Part shown: positions 9,754 through 20,059 of the stretch, one piece after another
Layout of the letters: every line of letters begins with the position of its first letter
How positions within the stretch are numbered: position 1 is the stretch's first letter
DNA from: a virus
Direction: 5' to 3' (one strand)
Virus record (IMG/VR): IMGVR_UViG_3300042371_001161
Span: 55,749 to 119,748 of that record
DNA: 64,000 bases
Notes under the pieces: generated by a model
What the model saw: only the letters and a program-made list of their open reading frames with translations
Databases searched by the model: none
Told to the model about the DNA's origin: nothing
Program-made: the position numbers and the translations under genes

Positions 9754-11496
9754 ATGAAATACGACGAAAAAGTTACGCTAAGCATTGACGGTGGCGGCAA
9801 TGTTCTTAAGTGCGCAAAAGGCGCTGTCGCAGATTGCGGCTTCGTCAAGGGCGCAGAACTATGTGCCAAGTGCGGAGCTATGCCCGTAGAAATGAAGATG
9901 GTGCCCGCTGTTGCTGAACCAGAAGCAGACGAGGAGATGGATGAGGAAGAGTTGTTGAATCCCACCTCTGCTTCCGTCAAGAAAAAAGGCAATAATAAAA
10001 AGCCTGGACATGCACTTCTTGAGATGGCCGACGAAGGTGACGAACCAGACATGACGGAGGAAGAAATGGCCGCCGTTATGCCGAAGAAGAAGGGCATGGT
10101 CGCGCCCATGGAGCTCGAGGAAGAAGAAGTCGAAGAAGACGAAAAGATGATGCATGCAATGCCTAAGAAGAAAAAAGGCATGGGCATGGCCGTCCCAGCA
10201 ATGGATGACGAAGAAGACGTCATGGAAGAAGACGAAGAAGACGAAGAAGACGAAGAATACAAGCAGATGATGCGAATGCGTCGCGCCGGCCGAAAGAACA
10301 TGGAAGGCGCTATGCCAGTCATGGATGGCGAAGAAGACGACGAGGAGCTCGAGGAAGAAGAAGTCGAAGAAGAGCTCGAAGAGGACGAAGAAGTAAAGAT
10401 GAATGGTCGTCGACACGTCAAGGGTCGCCGAAAGGGCATGGAAGGCGCCATGCCAGATATGGATGCCGAAGAAGAAGACGAAGAGCTCGAAGAAGACGAA
10501 GATGAAGAAGAGGAAGATGAAGAGTACGCAGAAATGGGTGCCAAGTCTTTCTCCCCGCTTCATACTGAGTGGGAAGAGATTCGTCGCGCTCGTATTGGGT
10601 CCATGGGACTGAAGGTCGCTGATATTGGTGCGACAGGCTATGTGTGCGCTATTGAGCGCAAGGCCTATGGTGGCTCTTCGCCAGTTTGCGATGACTGCCC
10701 AGGAGGTTGCGTTGCCGAAAAAGGCATGCCAGGGATTCTTCATGTTGAAGGTCTCGCTGAGAAAATGTTTGATGGCGTAGTCGTTGATTCTGGTTATTCG
10801 CCAGATGCCGATATGTTCGTTGTGGATGTACAGGTAAAAGATGGTTCCGTAAACGAAGTTTTTGTCGATGGTACCTCTGCGGAAATTCTTGGTTTCCACA
10901 AACTTGACATGACGGAATTCGATAAGAAATCAGACATCGGTAGTTTCAGACTAATTGACTTTACGGAAGCTGCTGAAATTGCTGTCAAATCAATTGATGG
11001 AACAGTAGTAGCGATTGAGCCCGATATATTTGAGGGCTTTGATTCGTATGCCGTTGAAATAGAAGGCTTTGATGGCAAGTCATATGACGTATTCGTGGCA
11101 TTGGATGGAGAAGTCCTCGGCTACGACAAGTATGAATCCGACGAGATTGAAGGAATTGAAGCCGAAGCGGCAGAAATTGCGATGAAAAATGCGTTCTCGG
11201 AAGAGAGGCGCATGGACTTGGCAAAAGATGGCATGGCCATGGAAGACGGGTCTTACCCAATTGTCTCTGAAGGCGATTTGCGTAATGCAATTCAAGCATT
11301 TGGTCGAGCAAAAGACAAAGAGGCAACCAAGAAGCACATTATGAAACGTGCTCGCGCCCTCAAGTTAGAGAGCTTGATTCCAGCAAACTGGATAGCCGGT
11401 GGAGAAGAAAAAAGCAGCAGTAATTTAAGTGACGCAGAATTCATGGCGTCTCTTGTCGAGTTTCAGCTGCTCGAAGACTCCGTAGACGACAACTAA
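9754..11496 (+). CDS. acidic scaffold-like head protein with DUF6582-like C-terminus
   Basis: A 580-residue protein in the slot between protease and capsid genes, where a scaffold is expected. The N-terminus has a four-Cys cluster (Cys20, 28, 37, 40). Residues about 45-265 are extremely Glu/Asp-rich, built from degenerate repeats of acidic blocks and Met/Lys-rich blocks (MPKKKG, GRRxxxGxMEGAMP). A second Cys cluster lies near residues 295-320. A PepSY-like region covers about 400-470. Residues about 498-546 (from YPIVSEGDLRNAIQAFGRAK) match a module I associate with actinophage head proteins and DUF6582. Start is ATG with GGGAG upstream. High acidity and repeats fit a scaffold or DNA-mimic interior protein; the scaffold role is inferred from position and composition. 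Confidence 0.6.
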   Translation: MKYDEKVTLSIDGGGNVLKCAKGAVADCGFVKGAELCAKCGAMPVEMKMVPAVAEPEADEEMDEEELLNPTSASVKKKGNNKKPGHALLEMADEGDEPDMTEEEMAAVMPKKKGMVAPMELEEEEVEEDEKMMHAMPKKKKGMGMAVPAMDDEEDVMEEDEEDEEDEEYKQMMRMRRAGRKNMEGAMPVMDGEEDDEELEEEEVEEELEEDEEVKMNGRRHVKGRRKGMEGAMPDMDAEEEDEELEEDEDEEEEDEEYAEMGAKSFSPLHTEWEEIRRARIGSMGLKVADIGATGYVCAIERKAYGGSSPVCDDCPGGCVAEKGMPGILHVEGLAEKMFDGVVVDSGYSPDADMFVVDVQVKDGSVNEVFVDGTSAEILGFHKLDMTEFDKKSDIGSFRLIDFTEAAEIAVKSIDGTVVAIEPDIFEGFDSYAVEIEGFDGKSYDVFVALDGEVLGYDKYESDEIEGIEAEAAEIAMKNAFSEERRMDLAKDGMAMEDGSYPIVSEGDLRNAIQAFGRAKDKEATKKHIMKRARALKLESLIPANWIAGGEEKSSSNLSDAEFMASLVEFQLLEDSVDDN

Positions 11497-11509
11497 GAGG
11501 GGGCGCCAC

Positions 11510-14500
11510 GTGGCGAATACCCCAGCAATGCGGGAAAGAGTAATAGTTTCAGCACAACTCATGGTGCCGTCTTCGTGCTGCGGCGACTTCAATGAAAAGG
11601 CAGTTCTTTTCAGGCAGTCGATTAACTCGTCTCTGTCAACTGGAAAACTTCAGGCCGAGCTTGTCACAAAAACTATTACAGAAGGTTTTGGCATACGCGT
11701 AAAAGCCGATGTCGATACCGACGGGAAAAAACGAGAATTCACCGGAGACAGTCGACCTGGTGTCGAATCCAATGAATTTGGATATAGATGGGAAACGGGA
11801 GGAAAGTGGGAACCCGGTTCGAGGCTTGTCTTGAGCCCTCCTTTTCAATCTCGCGAGGGAATGGGCACAGAGCCCAACTTTGGCTGGTTGCCGCCGGAAG
11901 ATAAGTCAACGACAACATTTGAAGAAATGCTTCGGGCCTATAGGGAAAAGCCAAAAATAAAGTTAAGCAAATACAAGGTAAATCCAAGGACAGATGAGGT
12001 CATACCTGATTCCGAAAAAATCATTGACCCATTCGGAATAGCGGCAGGGCTTAGCTATGAAGAAAAACAGCAAGCCTTACGTAAAAATGAAAAAAACACC
12101 CTAGAAGAAAAAAGATTACCGGGTCGCAGTCTTGAATCCAGAGTTCCAGGAGGCTCGCTCCTTTCGCGAGCTGCAGCCGTGTTTGGCATCCTTCGTGACG
12201 AAAACAATAAATTTAGATGTCCTCCAGGAACGCCTGCAGCAAATCAATTTACAGACGCCACTGGAGCAAACTGTTTTGGATTCAGTGCATCGAAATTCTC
12301 TCGCTTTGCAGCGCGACAGGCAGCCAAGCTCACTGCCCAAGGTGAATATACGGGATTGCGCCAAAACGCCGCAGACTTCTTCAGATGGATACATGGCCCC
12401 AGGTCGAAAAGAGACCCTGCTCTTGCGGAAAAGTGCGCCTACTGGGGAATCAAAATACCGGAATGGCGAGACATCGCCGTCCCAGAGAATTTACGTTTAT
12501 TTAAAAACGGAGCCATTCGTGGTCAGGATGATATTGCTCGTCAAAAAGCCGAAGTTGTGCGCATGTACGACGCATTGGGGATTGACGCCGACGACCCAGA
12601 TGCTCCGGTTAAGGCGCTTAAAAAACTAAAAGAAATGCATTCGCAAACAGGCGGCACTGCTGGCTGGGATGTGCAAGTTCTTGATGTTTCCGGAAAAGGG
12701 GACGAGCTATTAACAGATGTAGAAATAAAAGAATTTGTAAAAACAAGACTCTCATCTACTCCTGGCTGGAACAGGCTCTCTAGTAAAGAACAAGAAAGAC
12801 TATTGAAGTCTGATTTTGAGCGATACAAGACCACTCAACGAGCAATGCTTGAAACCTTACTTGACCAATTCATGACAGACCCAGGCAGCATGCGTGGGGT
12901 TGGTCGAATTGAATTCAACTTCATGACAGATGATGAAGCTGGTACGTCCTTCTATAGAACGCAAAATGGGATGAAAACGGCAATACACATCAATATGGGG
13001 ATGATTAGTGCCAATCAAGAAACCATGCTTCCGAACATGGGCGGAGACGAGCGTTTAGCAATATCTGCTATTGGTGCTAGAAGCGAAGCAGAAGGACGAC
13101 TTGCGGTTGCTGATTTCATGGTAAATGCAGACCATACGGCCAGAGGCATGGCCGGCCTCCTTGATGGCGTGTATGGATTTTCAAGTCATATCATGCTCCA
13201 TGAAATAGCTCACCACAAACAATCTCAAGTATTCCTGGACAAAATACAGAAAGAAATTACAGAAAAAGGTTTCATTTCCGTTGCGGTCAGAAATAAAAAA
13301 GGAGCTGTTGTTGGCGAGCGTGAAGTTAAGAACATCAATAGCCTGACAGGCTCCGACCTTATGTCAATAATGACTGGCATTGCTGACTCAATCAATATTG
13401 AATCGCTAAATGACGCAATGACCAGAATCCAGGCAATTGCTCCATTGGCTGGGGCATACCCGCGTGATGGATACGCTGTAGGTTCGGAAGTATGGGCGCT
13501 GGAAGCATCTGCCGAGATTTGGGCACTACGCGAACGCGGAATTATCTTTGGCGACGATGTTGACGCTGCTCTTGAGTGGATGGACAACATGTCCTTCTCT
13601 GTGGCGGCAAGAGACCGAACGGCAAGTGATGACACAGATGGTCAGAGAAAATTAGATGACGTATTTGATATTCCCGCGGACCCCGTTGACCCAGGTTCAG
13701 TATCAGATGAAGACATCGACGCGCGAGCTACCGCCGCAATCCGTGAAGAACTTAAGCGATTCAAAACAGAGTTCTCCAAATTTTCAGAAGAAGAAATGTT
13801 TGAAGAGGCAGCAATCATTGGCTCTCAGCGTGACGCCAGTGCCAGACGGCTGGAATTATTAGAGGTAGAAGAGATAGAAGACCCCTTTTTCCCGCTTACC
13901 ACATCAGGAAAAATCGTTCGAGACATACTCAAGGCTGATGCAGTGCGGGAAGCCAAGAGAGAATTTGATTTTCACGCAAAACGATACGACGAGGCGTCAA
14001 AAATTTGGCGCAAGAAGTACGGTATAGGCGCTAGTGGTGAAAGAAAAAGATTTGATGATGAGGTCTACTCGATACGTAAGCGAGAAGGTCTGCTTGATTC
14101 AAAAGAAATGGCCGATATTGCTCGCAGGGCCGACCTCGATGATTTGCGCGACAGAGTTAAATCAATGCCCGAAAAGAAAACTATCAGCCTCTTGGTTGAC
14201 GACAAGGTAAGACTCTCGAAACTCGACTCTTCGTCTGATGAATTTAAGAAATTGGCCGACGAGATTGAGGTCATTAGAGAACAGTACGTAGAAAATATGA
14301 AGTCCGCAGGAGATACGCGGACTAAAGCACAAATCAAAAAAGAACTTGATAAAAAAGTCAATGACATCATAAATCCACCATCGAAGCCTAAGAAGAAATT
14401 CAAGAGCGCTGATGAAGCTCGAAAGCACGGCGCAAAAGAGCGCGCCCGAGTAAAAGCAACGCCCGAACAAAAAAAGGCTATGAAGGAGCTTGGAGATGTA

Positions 14501-17500
14501 GCGGAATCAGATGTAGGGATGCTTCTTGACCCGGTTTCGCAAACAAGAGCCGGCCGAGCAATAAATAAGCGCAACGCACGCCTCAAAAAGCTCGGCTTAA
14601 AGGTAGATAAAACATCTTCTGAAGAAGGAGATGTCGTTCAGCAGGTAGAAAATCTACTCATACCGACGATGGAGGCAATCGATGGGACGTCGGTAGGCGA
14701 ACCATTTGAGATGGAAGCAATAATTGACTTTGAATCTGGTGTTTTGAAGGGGAAAATAGATGGCAAAGAAGTCAGCCTGGACCAGTTCATTTCCGGAAGA
14801 GTCATAACAAGTAGGACTAAAAAAACAGATATGCCGGAACGCGGAAAGCGTGACCCCAAGTCCGGAAAAACCAAGCGGCGAGTTATTCTTTCCGTGCGTG
14901 AAAAAGACCGCGGACTATTCCCAACTACGGGAGGGGATTCGGAGCAGAAATTTGTTGCTCCGCCGGGGAGAATAAGAATAATTGGCAGAGATGCTGACGG
15001 AACTATCCGTGCAGAAATTTCATATCAAAAAGATACTGTAGAAGTCGTCGACTCATTGGCGGAAAATCTCTCCAAGAACACGACAGACGCAATCTGGGCT
15101 AGAAGTCATGGCAAAAAAATTCAAGCCATGGCGGACAAGTACGTGACCAAGCGACGCTCATCTGGGAAAGCAGGCCCTGGACCACGAAGTGATTCTGACG
15201 AGTCTGCCAGCACCCGAAGTAAGGCGACTTTAGATAAGGTTACTGATGCTGGCGGCTCATTTGCCGATTACGACAATCCAGACAGCGGCTCAGGGGCCCT
15301 CTCTTCTGGAGCCACCACGCCCGATGGAGTACTAGGGAAGCCATCTACGCGTCAGCAAAGAACAGAGTCACGTACGGCGGCAAACTCCTCAATTATCAGA
15401 AACATAAAAGACGTACTAGGCGGTGGCGGGAAAGATGGAGCCATATCTCGTGGGGATATTCATCCAGAGGTGGCGAAATTTATAGCCGACACTCCGGAAG
15501 AAGAAATCATAGCCAAGGCAGCTGAAACCGCCTACAGAATGCATGAGGGTTTTGATAGAAGAGTTCGCGTTAGGGCAACAGATTCGGACATAGATAAACT
15601 TGCATCAGGCGCTGGTGTGCGCTCCCCGTTTTCCGTGCCATCAGCGGATGGTTCTCGCCCAACAAGAAGAGCGCAGAGACTTGCACAAATGGGACCAGAA
15701 GAACGTTCCGAAAGACTTTCTTCAGGCAGAACGATAGATACAAGCGGAAGCCTGGCCGAACGTAGGCGTCAAGAGGGGGAAGTCGCAAAAAAGGCTTTGG
15801 AAGTTTTCAATGATGTTGTCGATAGCGGCACAAATATTAACGACATGTCCGATGATGAGATATCTAAAAAGTTCGGTGGAGCGGTAAGGCGTTCTGGCAG
15901 GCGTTCGATTAGCGAGAAGGACTCGAATCTATACGAAGTCGACGACGTTCATACAGCCGTAGCAATGATGATGCTTGGACACCACGTCGAAGTTAAAGAA
16001 CAAGACATACGCCTAACCGAACAAGCACAGAAAGCCTTTGAAAAAGAAGTTAAAACAGTTGCAAAAAATCACATAAAAGACAATCATCCAAAATGGCGCT
16101 CATTCCAGGAAGACTATGCAAAGAGAAATCCTGATGCGGACCTAAATGACCCCAAGACGCGCGAATCCATGGAGGGTGAATACATCGGCAATTATCAGGC
16201 GGACCTATGTTCCCTATACAACCCGGCGAATAACCTTATGTGTTCAGGGCATATCGGTATTGACAGAGAAAAAATGCCTCAAACAAATGGGCGGTCATCT
16301 GGCCACAAGACCAAAGCAATTCGAGCACTAAAAAATGGGATTGCAGCAGGTAAATGGGAACCATCAAAGGACGAGAACGGCGACCCGCTCGTGTCTAGAG
16401 ATAGGGGACTTGAAATAGAGTTTGCAGACGAACTAGACAAAGCAATAAAAAAACAAAACGCTAAACGCGCAGAAAAAGGAAAGCCTCCCGTATCTGATGA
16501 GGAAATATCTGGAATCCTGTACGGAATCATCGCCGACAAGCACTCATTAAAGAACGAAATGGGCGGGAAGACGGCAGCGGAGCACAGGGCAGATTCTTTT
16601 TCTACACTTTCAGATAGAGCGAAAGAGTGGCTTTATGAAAATACTGACTGGAATGATACCGAGGTAAACCTTGAAACACCATTTATTGATTGGCTTAACG
16701 GACTAATCAAGGTTGATGACCCAGAAAATGGTCCTGCAGTTAGACGTCGTGATGTGGACCCAAGTGAGTATGCCCCTTCTCAGCAACAAATAGTAGCTAG
16801 CAAGGCAGATGGAACCGCTCAAACGGTTCAAGAAAAAGCAATTGAAGTAGCAGAAAAAATAAGAAAAGATAACCCTAAGATATCTGACAAAGATTTTAGA
16901 GATAAATATTTAGAAGAAATGCGAAAAGAATGGTTCATGCAACCAATTCTCACAACAAAAGATTCATATATTCTCGATGGACATCATAGATGGGCTGGAA
17001 TAGTCGTCGCGAATAGGTCATTATCAGAAGAGCTTCAACTGCCACTCTCAGCAAACGAAGTACAAACAGACATTATTGAAGGACTGACCCTGGGTAAGGT
17101 TTTCCAAGATGCATTTGGAATCAAGGAAGCTCGCTTGGGAGCGGAAAATCGATGGGAAGTTGGCGAAATTGAAGATATGAGCGCTGATGAGTTTTCTGAT
17201 ATCGCCAAGGACTTAACGGATAACGCCCCAAGCTTAATCGACGCAAAATATGAACAAGGGGATTACATCCAACTTGGCTCAGTGGGTCTCACAAACAATC
17301 CAGATTATGCAGCAAGGTCCAAGGAAAGGCAAGCTACTGCCGCTCGAGATGAAACTAGAAAAATAGCCAGCGATGTTGTTGCAAAAGTCCGTAAGCGCGG
17401 CAAACCTCTTCACGAATACACTCCAGAGGAGCTAAAAGAAGATTTTGGTGACTCAATAAAGCCAAGCGACCTAAAGCCTTTGTTCACTAGCGCGGACCCC

Positions 17501-20059
17501 AAGGACATGGCTGTTTACAAAGTAGACAATGTCGGACAGGCAATAGCGTTAATGGCCCTCGGTCATCACGTCAGTCTGGAATACTCCTCCGATGAAGCGA
17601 TTGCTAAAAAACAAAAAGAATCTTTAAGTTTTGCAAAGACACTCCAGGAAGAATTTTTCAAAGATATCAAAAAAATGGGTCAAGACGTTATTGCAAATAA
17701 CGAAAAAGAATGGCTTGATTTCAAAACAAAGGAAGAAGCTGCGATTACTAGTAGTGGCGGAGACCCTGCCGCCTTTGAGGAAGTAATTAAAAAGAATTTC
17801 TTGAAAAAATTTGCCGACCAATACAAAACGAATCTTTGCAATTTCTACGATGGAGACGAAAACGTTTTCTGTGGAAACAACCTAGGTATCCCACGGGCAA
17901 AAATGCCACAGGCCGGCGGGCGCTTGGTTGGAGCGAATACTCGCGGAGCAGAGCTTGGTCTTGCTGGAGAGATTCCTCTCAAAAAAGTAACACACAAACA
18001 TATGGACCCTTATGGCATAAAGAAATGGGAGGGCGAAGATAGATTTCAAGAAATTATGGCTAGGGTCAAGAAAGGCCCAGAATCTGCTTCTGCAATATCG
18101 GATGAAGATAGACAGTTCGTCATGGATAATCTTGATTGGGACGTTACTGAAATTGACGGAACGGGGATGATTAAAGAAATAATAAGAGGAAAACTGGGTG
18201 ACGATGCAATAAAAGAAAATATTGCCGTCGACCCGTCCCAATACACCCCATCCCAACAGGAGTTGGATGCCGTGCAAACTGACGGAATGCACGAATCACT
18301 AAAGGCTGCCGTCGAGCACTATACCAAAACGCTTACGGAAGACGGCAAATATAAGAGGGGTACGAAAGAGTTTACCGATGCCTTAGTTCAAGCCCTAAAA
18401 GATGACGACGACACTGCAGCCAAGGCCTCTGGAAGACAGTTCGGTGCTCAAGGCATGATGGACCCTATTTTGGCAACCTCGGACAAATACCTGCTCGACG
18501 GACATCATAGATGGAGTGCTATTACCGTTTACAACGGAGAAGTAGACGACGACCAGAAAGTCCCCCTGCATGTTGACGAAGTTCAGACAGACATAGTAAG
18601 CGGTCTTACTTTAACAAAAGTACTTCAAAGAGGATTGGGACTTAAGGACGCAAAACTAACTGGAGCCGTTGATTTTGAAGAAGGCGACGTTAAGAAAGTT
18701 GAAATTGGGGAAAGAGCCAGAGTGCTAAAGGAAATCAATGACAGTATGGATTTGCTTGCGGCCGACATTTATGCTGAAGGCGATTTCATTGAAATAGATT
18801 CAGTTGGCATGAGAAACAATCCTCAATACGCAGAAGAGATTCTGACGCGACAGCAAGATGCGCTGTCGAGGCCTGCTAAGCGAACGGCGAATGCGAGCCA
18901 ATCTGCAGGTTCGCCAGATGCCGATACAGCCGACACTCTTTCGAGTGGCAGAACAAGCGTTGGTGACAGGGCGAGACTTCGCTCCTCAACGGGCGGTGTC
19001 GGCGTGTCTTCCAGTCGCGAGTCAGAAGTCGAACCTGGAAGCACTGTTGGACTGTCCTCGGAAAACTACGCACGCGAATACTATTCACGCATCGGTATCC
19101 CGGATTCCGTAGACGGAGATTTGCTTCCAGTAAGCGGATATCTCGTACATAAGTCCCACATGGACAAAAAGAAACAAGACGTAACGAAGGGTCGTTCTGG
19201 AAATCTAAGACCAGATGCTGTTTTTGAGATTGGCGACGAAGATGTCGTTGGAGATGGATTGACTGCCCTTGGCGATATTGAGATAGTTTTGCGGCCCGGT
19301 GTCTCAGAAAGAACCGCTTATGGACGTGGAAACTCAATTAGTTCTGCCCATAGGCCCGTGAGATTAAACTCAAGAAATCGCGAAGATGTGGCGGACGCAT
19401 TACTCAACTCCGACGGAGTCAGCGCTGACAGTAACCGACAAGATGCGTTCATCAACATGATTTCAGCATCGTTAAATAACGATTTCTCAAATGTCAATGC
19501 CACACGCGGCAAAAACGGCAAAATGCCAAACTCATTTGAATCCAAACTCCCCGAGGGCTCTTCTCGTGAGCCTTTCGAGGCGCAAATACTTGGTGGATTC
19601 GACATTTCTGACGTAGAGCAAATAAATATACCTTTCAAAAGACTTGAAGCAGCTTCTGCAAAAGAGGACATCAGCGATGTAGTCAATACTAAAACAATCG
19701 CAGACAGACTACGTTCTGCCGGATTTTCCCCCGAAGAAATTGATTACTTCTACTCCATTGGTGGAGGTCAACTTAACACGGAGAGCATGGCCATGTTAAG
19801 AAATTACAGAGCTTCACAAAAGATGAAAAATGATTTAGCTGGTCGCGGGTTCAATAATGTCAAATTTGCCCACCCAACCGGATTCAATATTGAAGACCCA
19901 CGCTCTCACTCAAAAAGCCCTATTGGCGGAGACTCAGCCGAAGCCACACTCATTAGAGCAATAAGCGATGAAATTATAAAAGCGGCAAAAGAATTGTTAA
20001 ATGACATGAAAAAAACAAACAAGCCCACCCTCACTACGACAGCAGGGGGCTTGATGTGA
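11510..20059 (+). CDS. P2: giant polyvalent protein with zincin and duplicated ParB-like modules
   Basis: A 2849-residue protein starting at GTG with GAGGGG just upstream. An unrecognised N-terminus has SSCCGDF near residue 22 and a Cys pair in a CPxG...FTD...C context near 236-257. A zincin follows, with HEIAHH at 564-569 and a later EASAEIWA stretch that may give the third ligand. Long charged helices cover about 740-1010. Residues about 1430-1945 and 1950-2455 are two diverged copies of one module, each with ILDGHHRW or LLDGHHRW (Asp1823, Asp2330), a ParB/sulfiredoxin-like signature. The C-terminal 370 residues contain EAQILGGFDI, faintly like phage ADP-ribosyltransferases. LSSG occurs at 1264, 1403 and 2477, with LSSE at 2515. 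The location between scaffold candidate and capsid gene suggests an internal head cargo. Confidence 0.75.
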   Translation: MANTPAMRERVIVSAQLMVPSSCCGDFNEKAVLFRQSINSSLSTGKLQAELVTKTITEGFGIRVKADVDTDGKKREFTGDSRPGVESNEFGYRWETGGKWEPGSRLVLSPPFQSREGMGTEPNFGWLPPEDKSTTTFEEMLRAYREKPKIKLSKYKVNPRTDEVIPDSEKIIDPFGIAAGLSYEEKQQALRKNEKNTLEEKRLPGRSLESRVPGGSLLSRAAAVFGILRDENNKFRCPPGTPAANQFTDATGANCFGFSASKFSRFAARQAAKLTAQGEYTGLRQNAADFFRWIHGPRSKRDPALAEKCAYWGIKIPEWRDIAVPENLRLFKNGAIRGQDDIARQKAEVVRMYDALGIDADDPDAPVKALKKLKEMHSQTGGTAGWDVQVLDVSGKGDELLTDVEIKEFVKTRLSSTPGWNRLSSKEQERLLKSDFERYKTTQRAMLETLLDQFMTDPGSMRGVGRIEFNFMTDDEAGTSFYRTQNGMKTAIHINMGMISANQETMLPNMGGDERLAISAIGARSEAEGRLAVADFMVNADHTARGMAGLLDGVYGFSSHIMLHEIAHHKQSQVFLDKIQKEITEKGFISVAVRNKKGAVVGEREVKNINSLTGSDLMSIMTGIADSINIESLNDAMTRIQAIAPLAGAYPRDGYAVGSEVWALEASAEIWALRERGIIFGDDVDAALEWMDNMSFSVAARDRTASDDTDGQRKLDDVFDIPADPVDPGSVSDEDIDARATAAIREELKRFKTEFSKFSEEEMFEEAAIIGSQRDASARRLELLEVEEIEDPFFPLTTSGKIVRDILKADAVREAKREFDFHAKRYDEASKIWRKKYGIGASGERKRFDDEVYSIRKREGLLDSKEMADIARRADLDDLRDRVKSMPEKKTISLLVDDKVRLSKLDSSSDEFKKLADEIEVIREQYVENMKSAGDTRTKAQIKKELDKKVNDIINPPSKPKKKFKSADEARKHGAKERARVKATPEQKKAMKELGDVAESDVGMLLDPVSQTRAGRAINKRNARLKKLGLKVDKTSSEEGDVVQQVENLLIPTMEAIDGTSVGEPFEMEAIIDFESGVLKGKIDGKEVSLDQFISGRVITSRTKKTDMPERGKRDPKSGKTKRRVILSVREKDRGLFPTTGGDSEQKFVAPPGRIRIIGRDADGTIRAEISYQKDTVEVVDSLAENLSKNTTDAIWARSHGKKIQAMADKYVTKRRSSGKAGPGPRSDSDESASTRSKATLDKVTDAGGSFADYDNPDSGSGALSSGATTPDGVLGKPSTRQQRTESRTAANSSIIRNIKDVLGGGGKDGAISRGDIHPEVAKFIADTPEEEIIAKAAETAYRMHEGFDRRVRVRATDSDIDKLASGAGVRSPFSVPSADGSRPTRRAQRLAQMGPEERSERLSSGRTIDTSGSLAERRRQEGEVAKKALEVFNDVVDSGTNINDMSDDEISKKFGGAVRRSGRRSISEKDSNLYEVDDVHTAVAMMMLGHHVEVKEQDIRLTEQAQKAFEKEVKTVAKNHIKDNHPKWRSFQEDYAKRNPDADLNDPKTRESMEGEYIGNYQADLCSLYNPANNLMCSGHIGIDREKMPQTNGRSSGHKTKAIRALKNGIAAGKWEPSKDENGDPLVSRDRGLEIEFADELDKAIKKQNAKRAEKGKPPVSDEEISGILYGIIADKHSLKNEMGGKTAAEHRADSFSTLSDRAKEWLYENTDWNDTEVNLETPFIDWLNGLIKVDDPENGPAVRRRDVDPSEYAPSQQQIVASKADGTAQTVQEKAIEVAEKIRKDNPKISDKDFRDKYLEEMRKEWFMQPILTTKDSYILDGHHRWAGIVVANRSLSEELQLPLSANEVQTDIIEGLTLGKVFQDAFGIKEARLGAENRWEVGEIEDMSADEFSDIAKDLTDNAPSLIDAKYEQGDYIQLGSVGLTNNPDYAARSKERQATAARDETRKIASDVVAKVRKRGKPLHEYTPEELKEDFGDSIKPSDLKPLFTSADPKDMAVYKVDNVGQAIALMALGHHVSLEYSSDEAIAKKQKESLSFAKTLQEEFFKDIKKMGQDVIANNEKEWLDFKTKEEAAITSSGGDPAAFEEVIKKNFLKKFADQYKTNLCNFYDGDENVFCGNNLGIPRAKMPQAGGRLVGANTRGAELGLAGEIPLKKVTHKHMDPYGIKKWEGEDRFQEIMARVKKGPESASAISDEDRQFVMDNLDWDVTEIDGTGMIKEIIRGKLGDDAIKENIAVDPSQYTPSQQELDAVQTDGMHESLKAAVEHYTKTLTEDGKYKRGTKEFTDALVQALKDDDDTAAKASGRQFGAQGMMDPILATSDKYLLDGHHRWSAITVYNGEVDDDQKVPLHVDEVQTDIVSGLTLTKVLQRGLGLKDAKLTGAVDFEEGDVKKVEIGERARVLKEINDSMDLLAADIYAEGDFIEIDSVGMRNNPQYAEEILTRQQDALSRPAKRTANASQSAGSPDADTADTLSSGRTSVGDRARLRSSTGGVGVSSSRESEVEPGSTVGLSSENYAREYYSRIGIPDSVDGDLLPVSGYLVHKSHMDKKKQDVTKGRSGNLRPDAVFEIGDEDVVGDGLTALGDIEIVLRPGVSERTAYGRGNSISSAHRPVRLNSRNREDVADALLNSDGVSADSNRQDAFINMISASLNNDFSNVNATRGKNGKMPNSFESKLPEGSSREPFEAQILGGFDISDVEQINIPFKRLEAASAKEDISDVVNTKTIADRLRSAGFSPEEIDYFYSIGGGQLNTESMAMLRNYRASQKMKNDLAGRGFNNVKFAHPTGFNIEDPRSHSKSPIGGDSAEATLIRAISDEIIKAAKELLNDMKKTNKPTLTTTAGGLM
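15780..17340 (+). repeat. P2 duplicated module, copy 1
   Basis: First copy of an internal duplication of about 500 codons. Ordered anchors shared with copy 2 are: a GHHV helix (MMMLGHHVEV / LMALGHHVSL), a two-Cys segment ending REKMPQ / RAKMPQ, DPSEYAPSQQ / DPSQYTPSQQ, DGHHRW, NEVQTDIIEGLTL / DEVQTDIVSGLTL, and GDYIQLGSVG / GDFIEIDSVG. Boundaries are approximate. Confidence 0.8.
17341..18870 (+). repeat. P2 duplicated module, copy 2
   Basis: Second copy. The DGHHRW motif falls 507 residues after that of copy 1. The protein sequence has diverged well beyond recent duplication, yet all anchor motifs are kept in order, so both copies appear to be under selection. It ends shortly before the LSSG at residue 2477. 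Confidence 0.8.

Noticed and set aside
9711-10899. Long minus-strand frames with poly-Ser or Phe-rich translations
   Set aside because: They are antisense shadows of the GAAGAA/GACGAA-rich acidic gene and show no start signal or domain.
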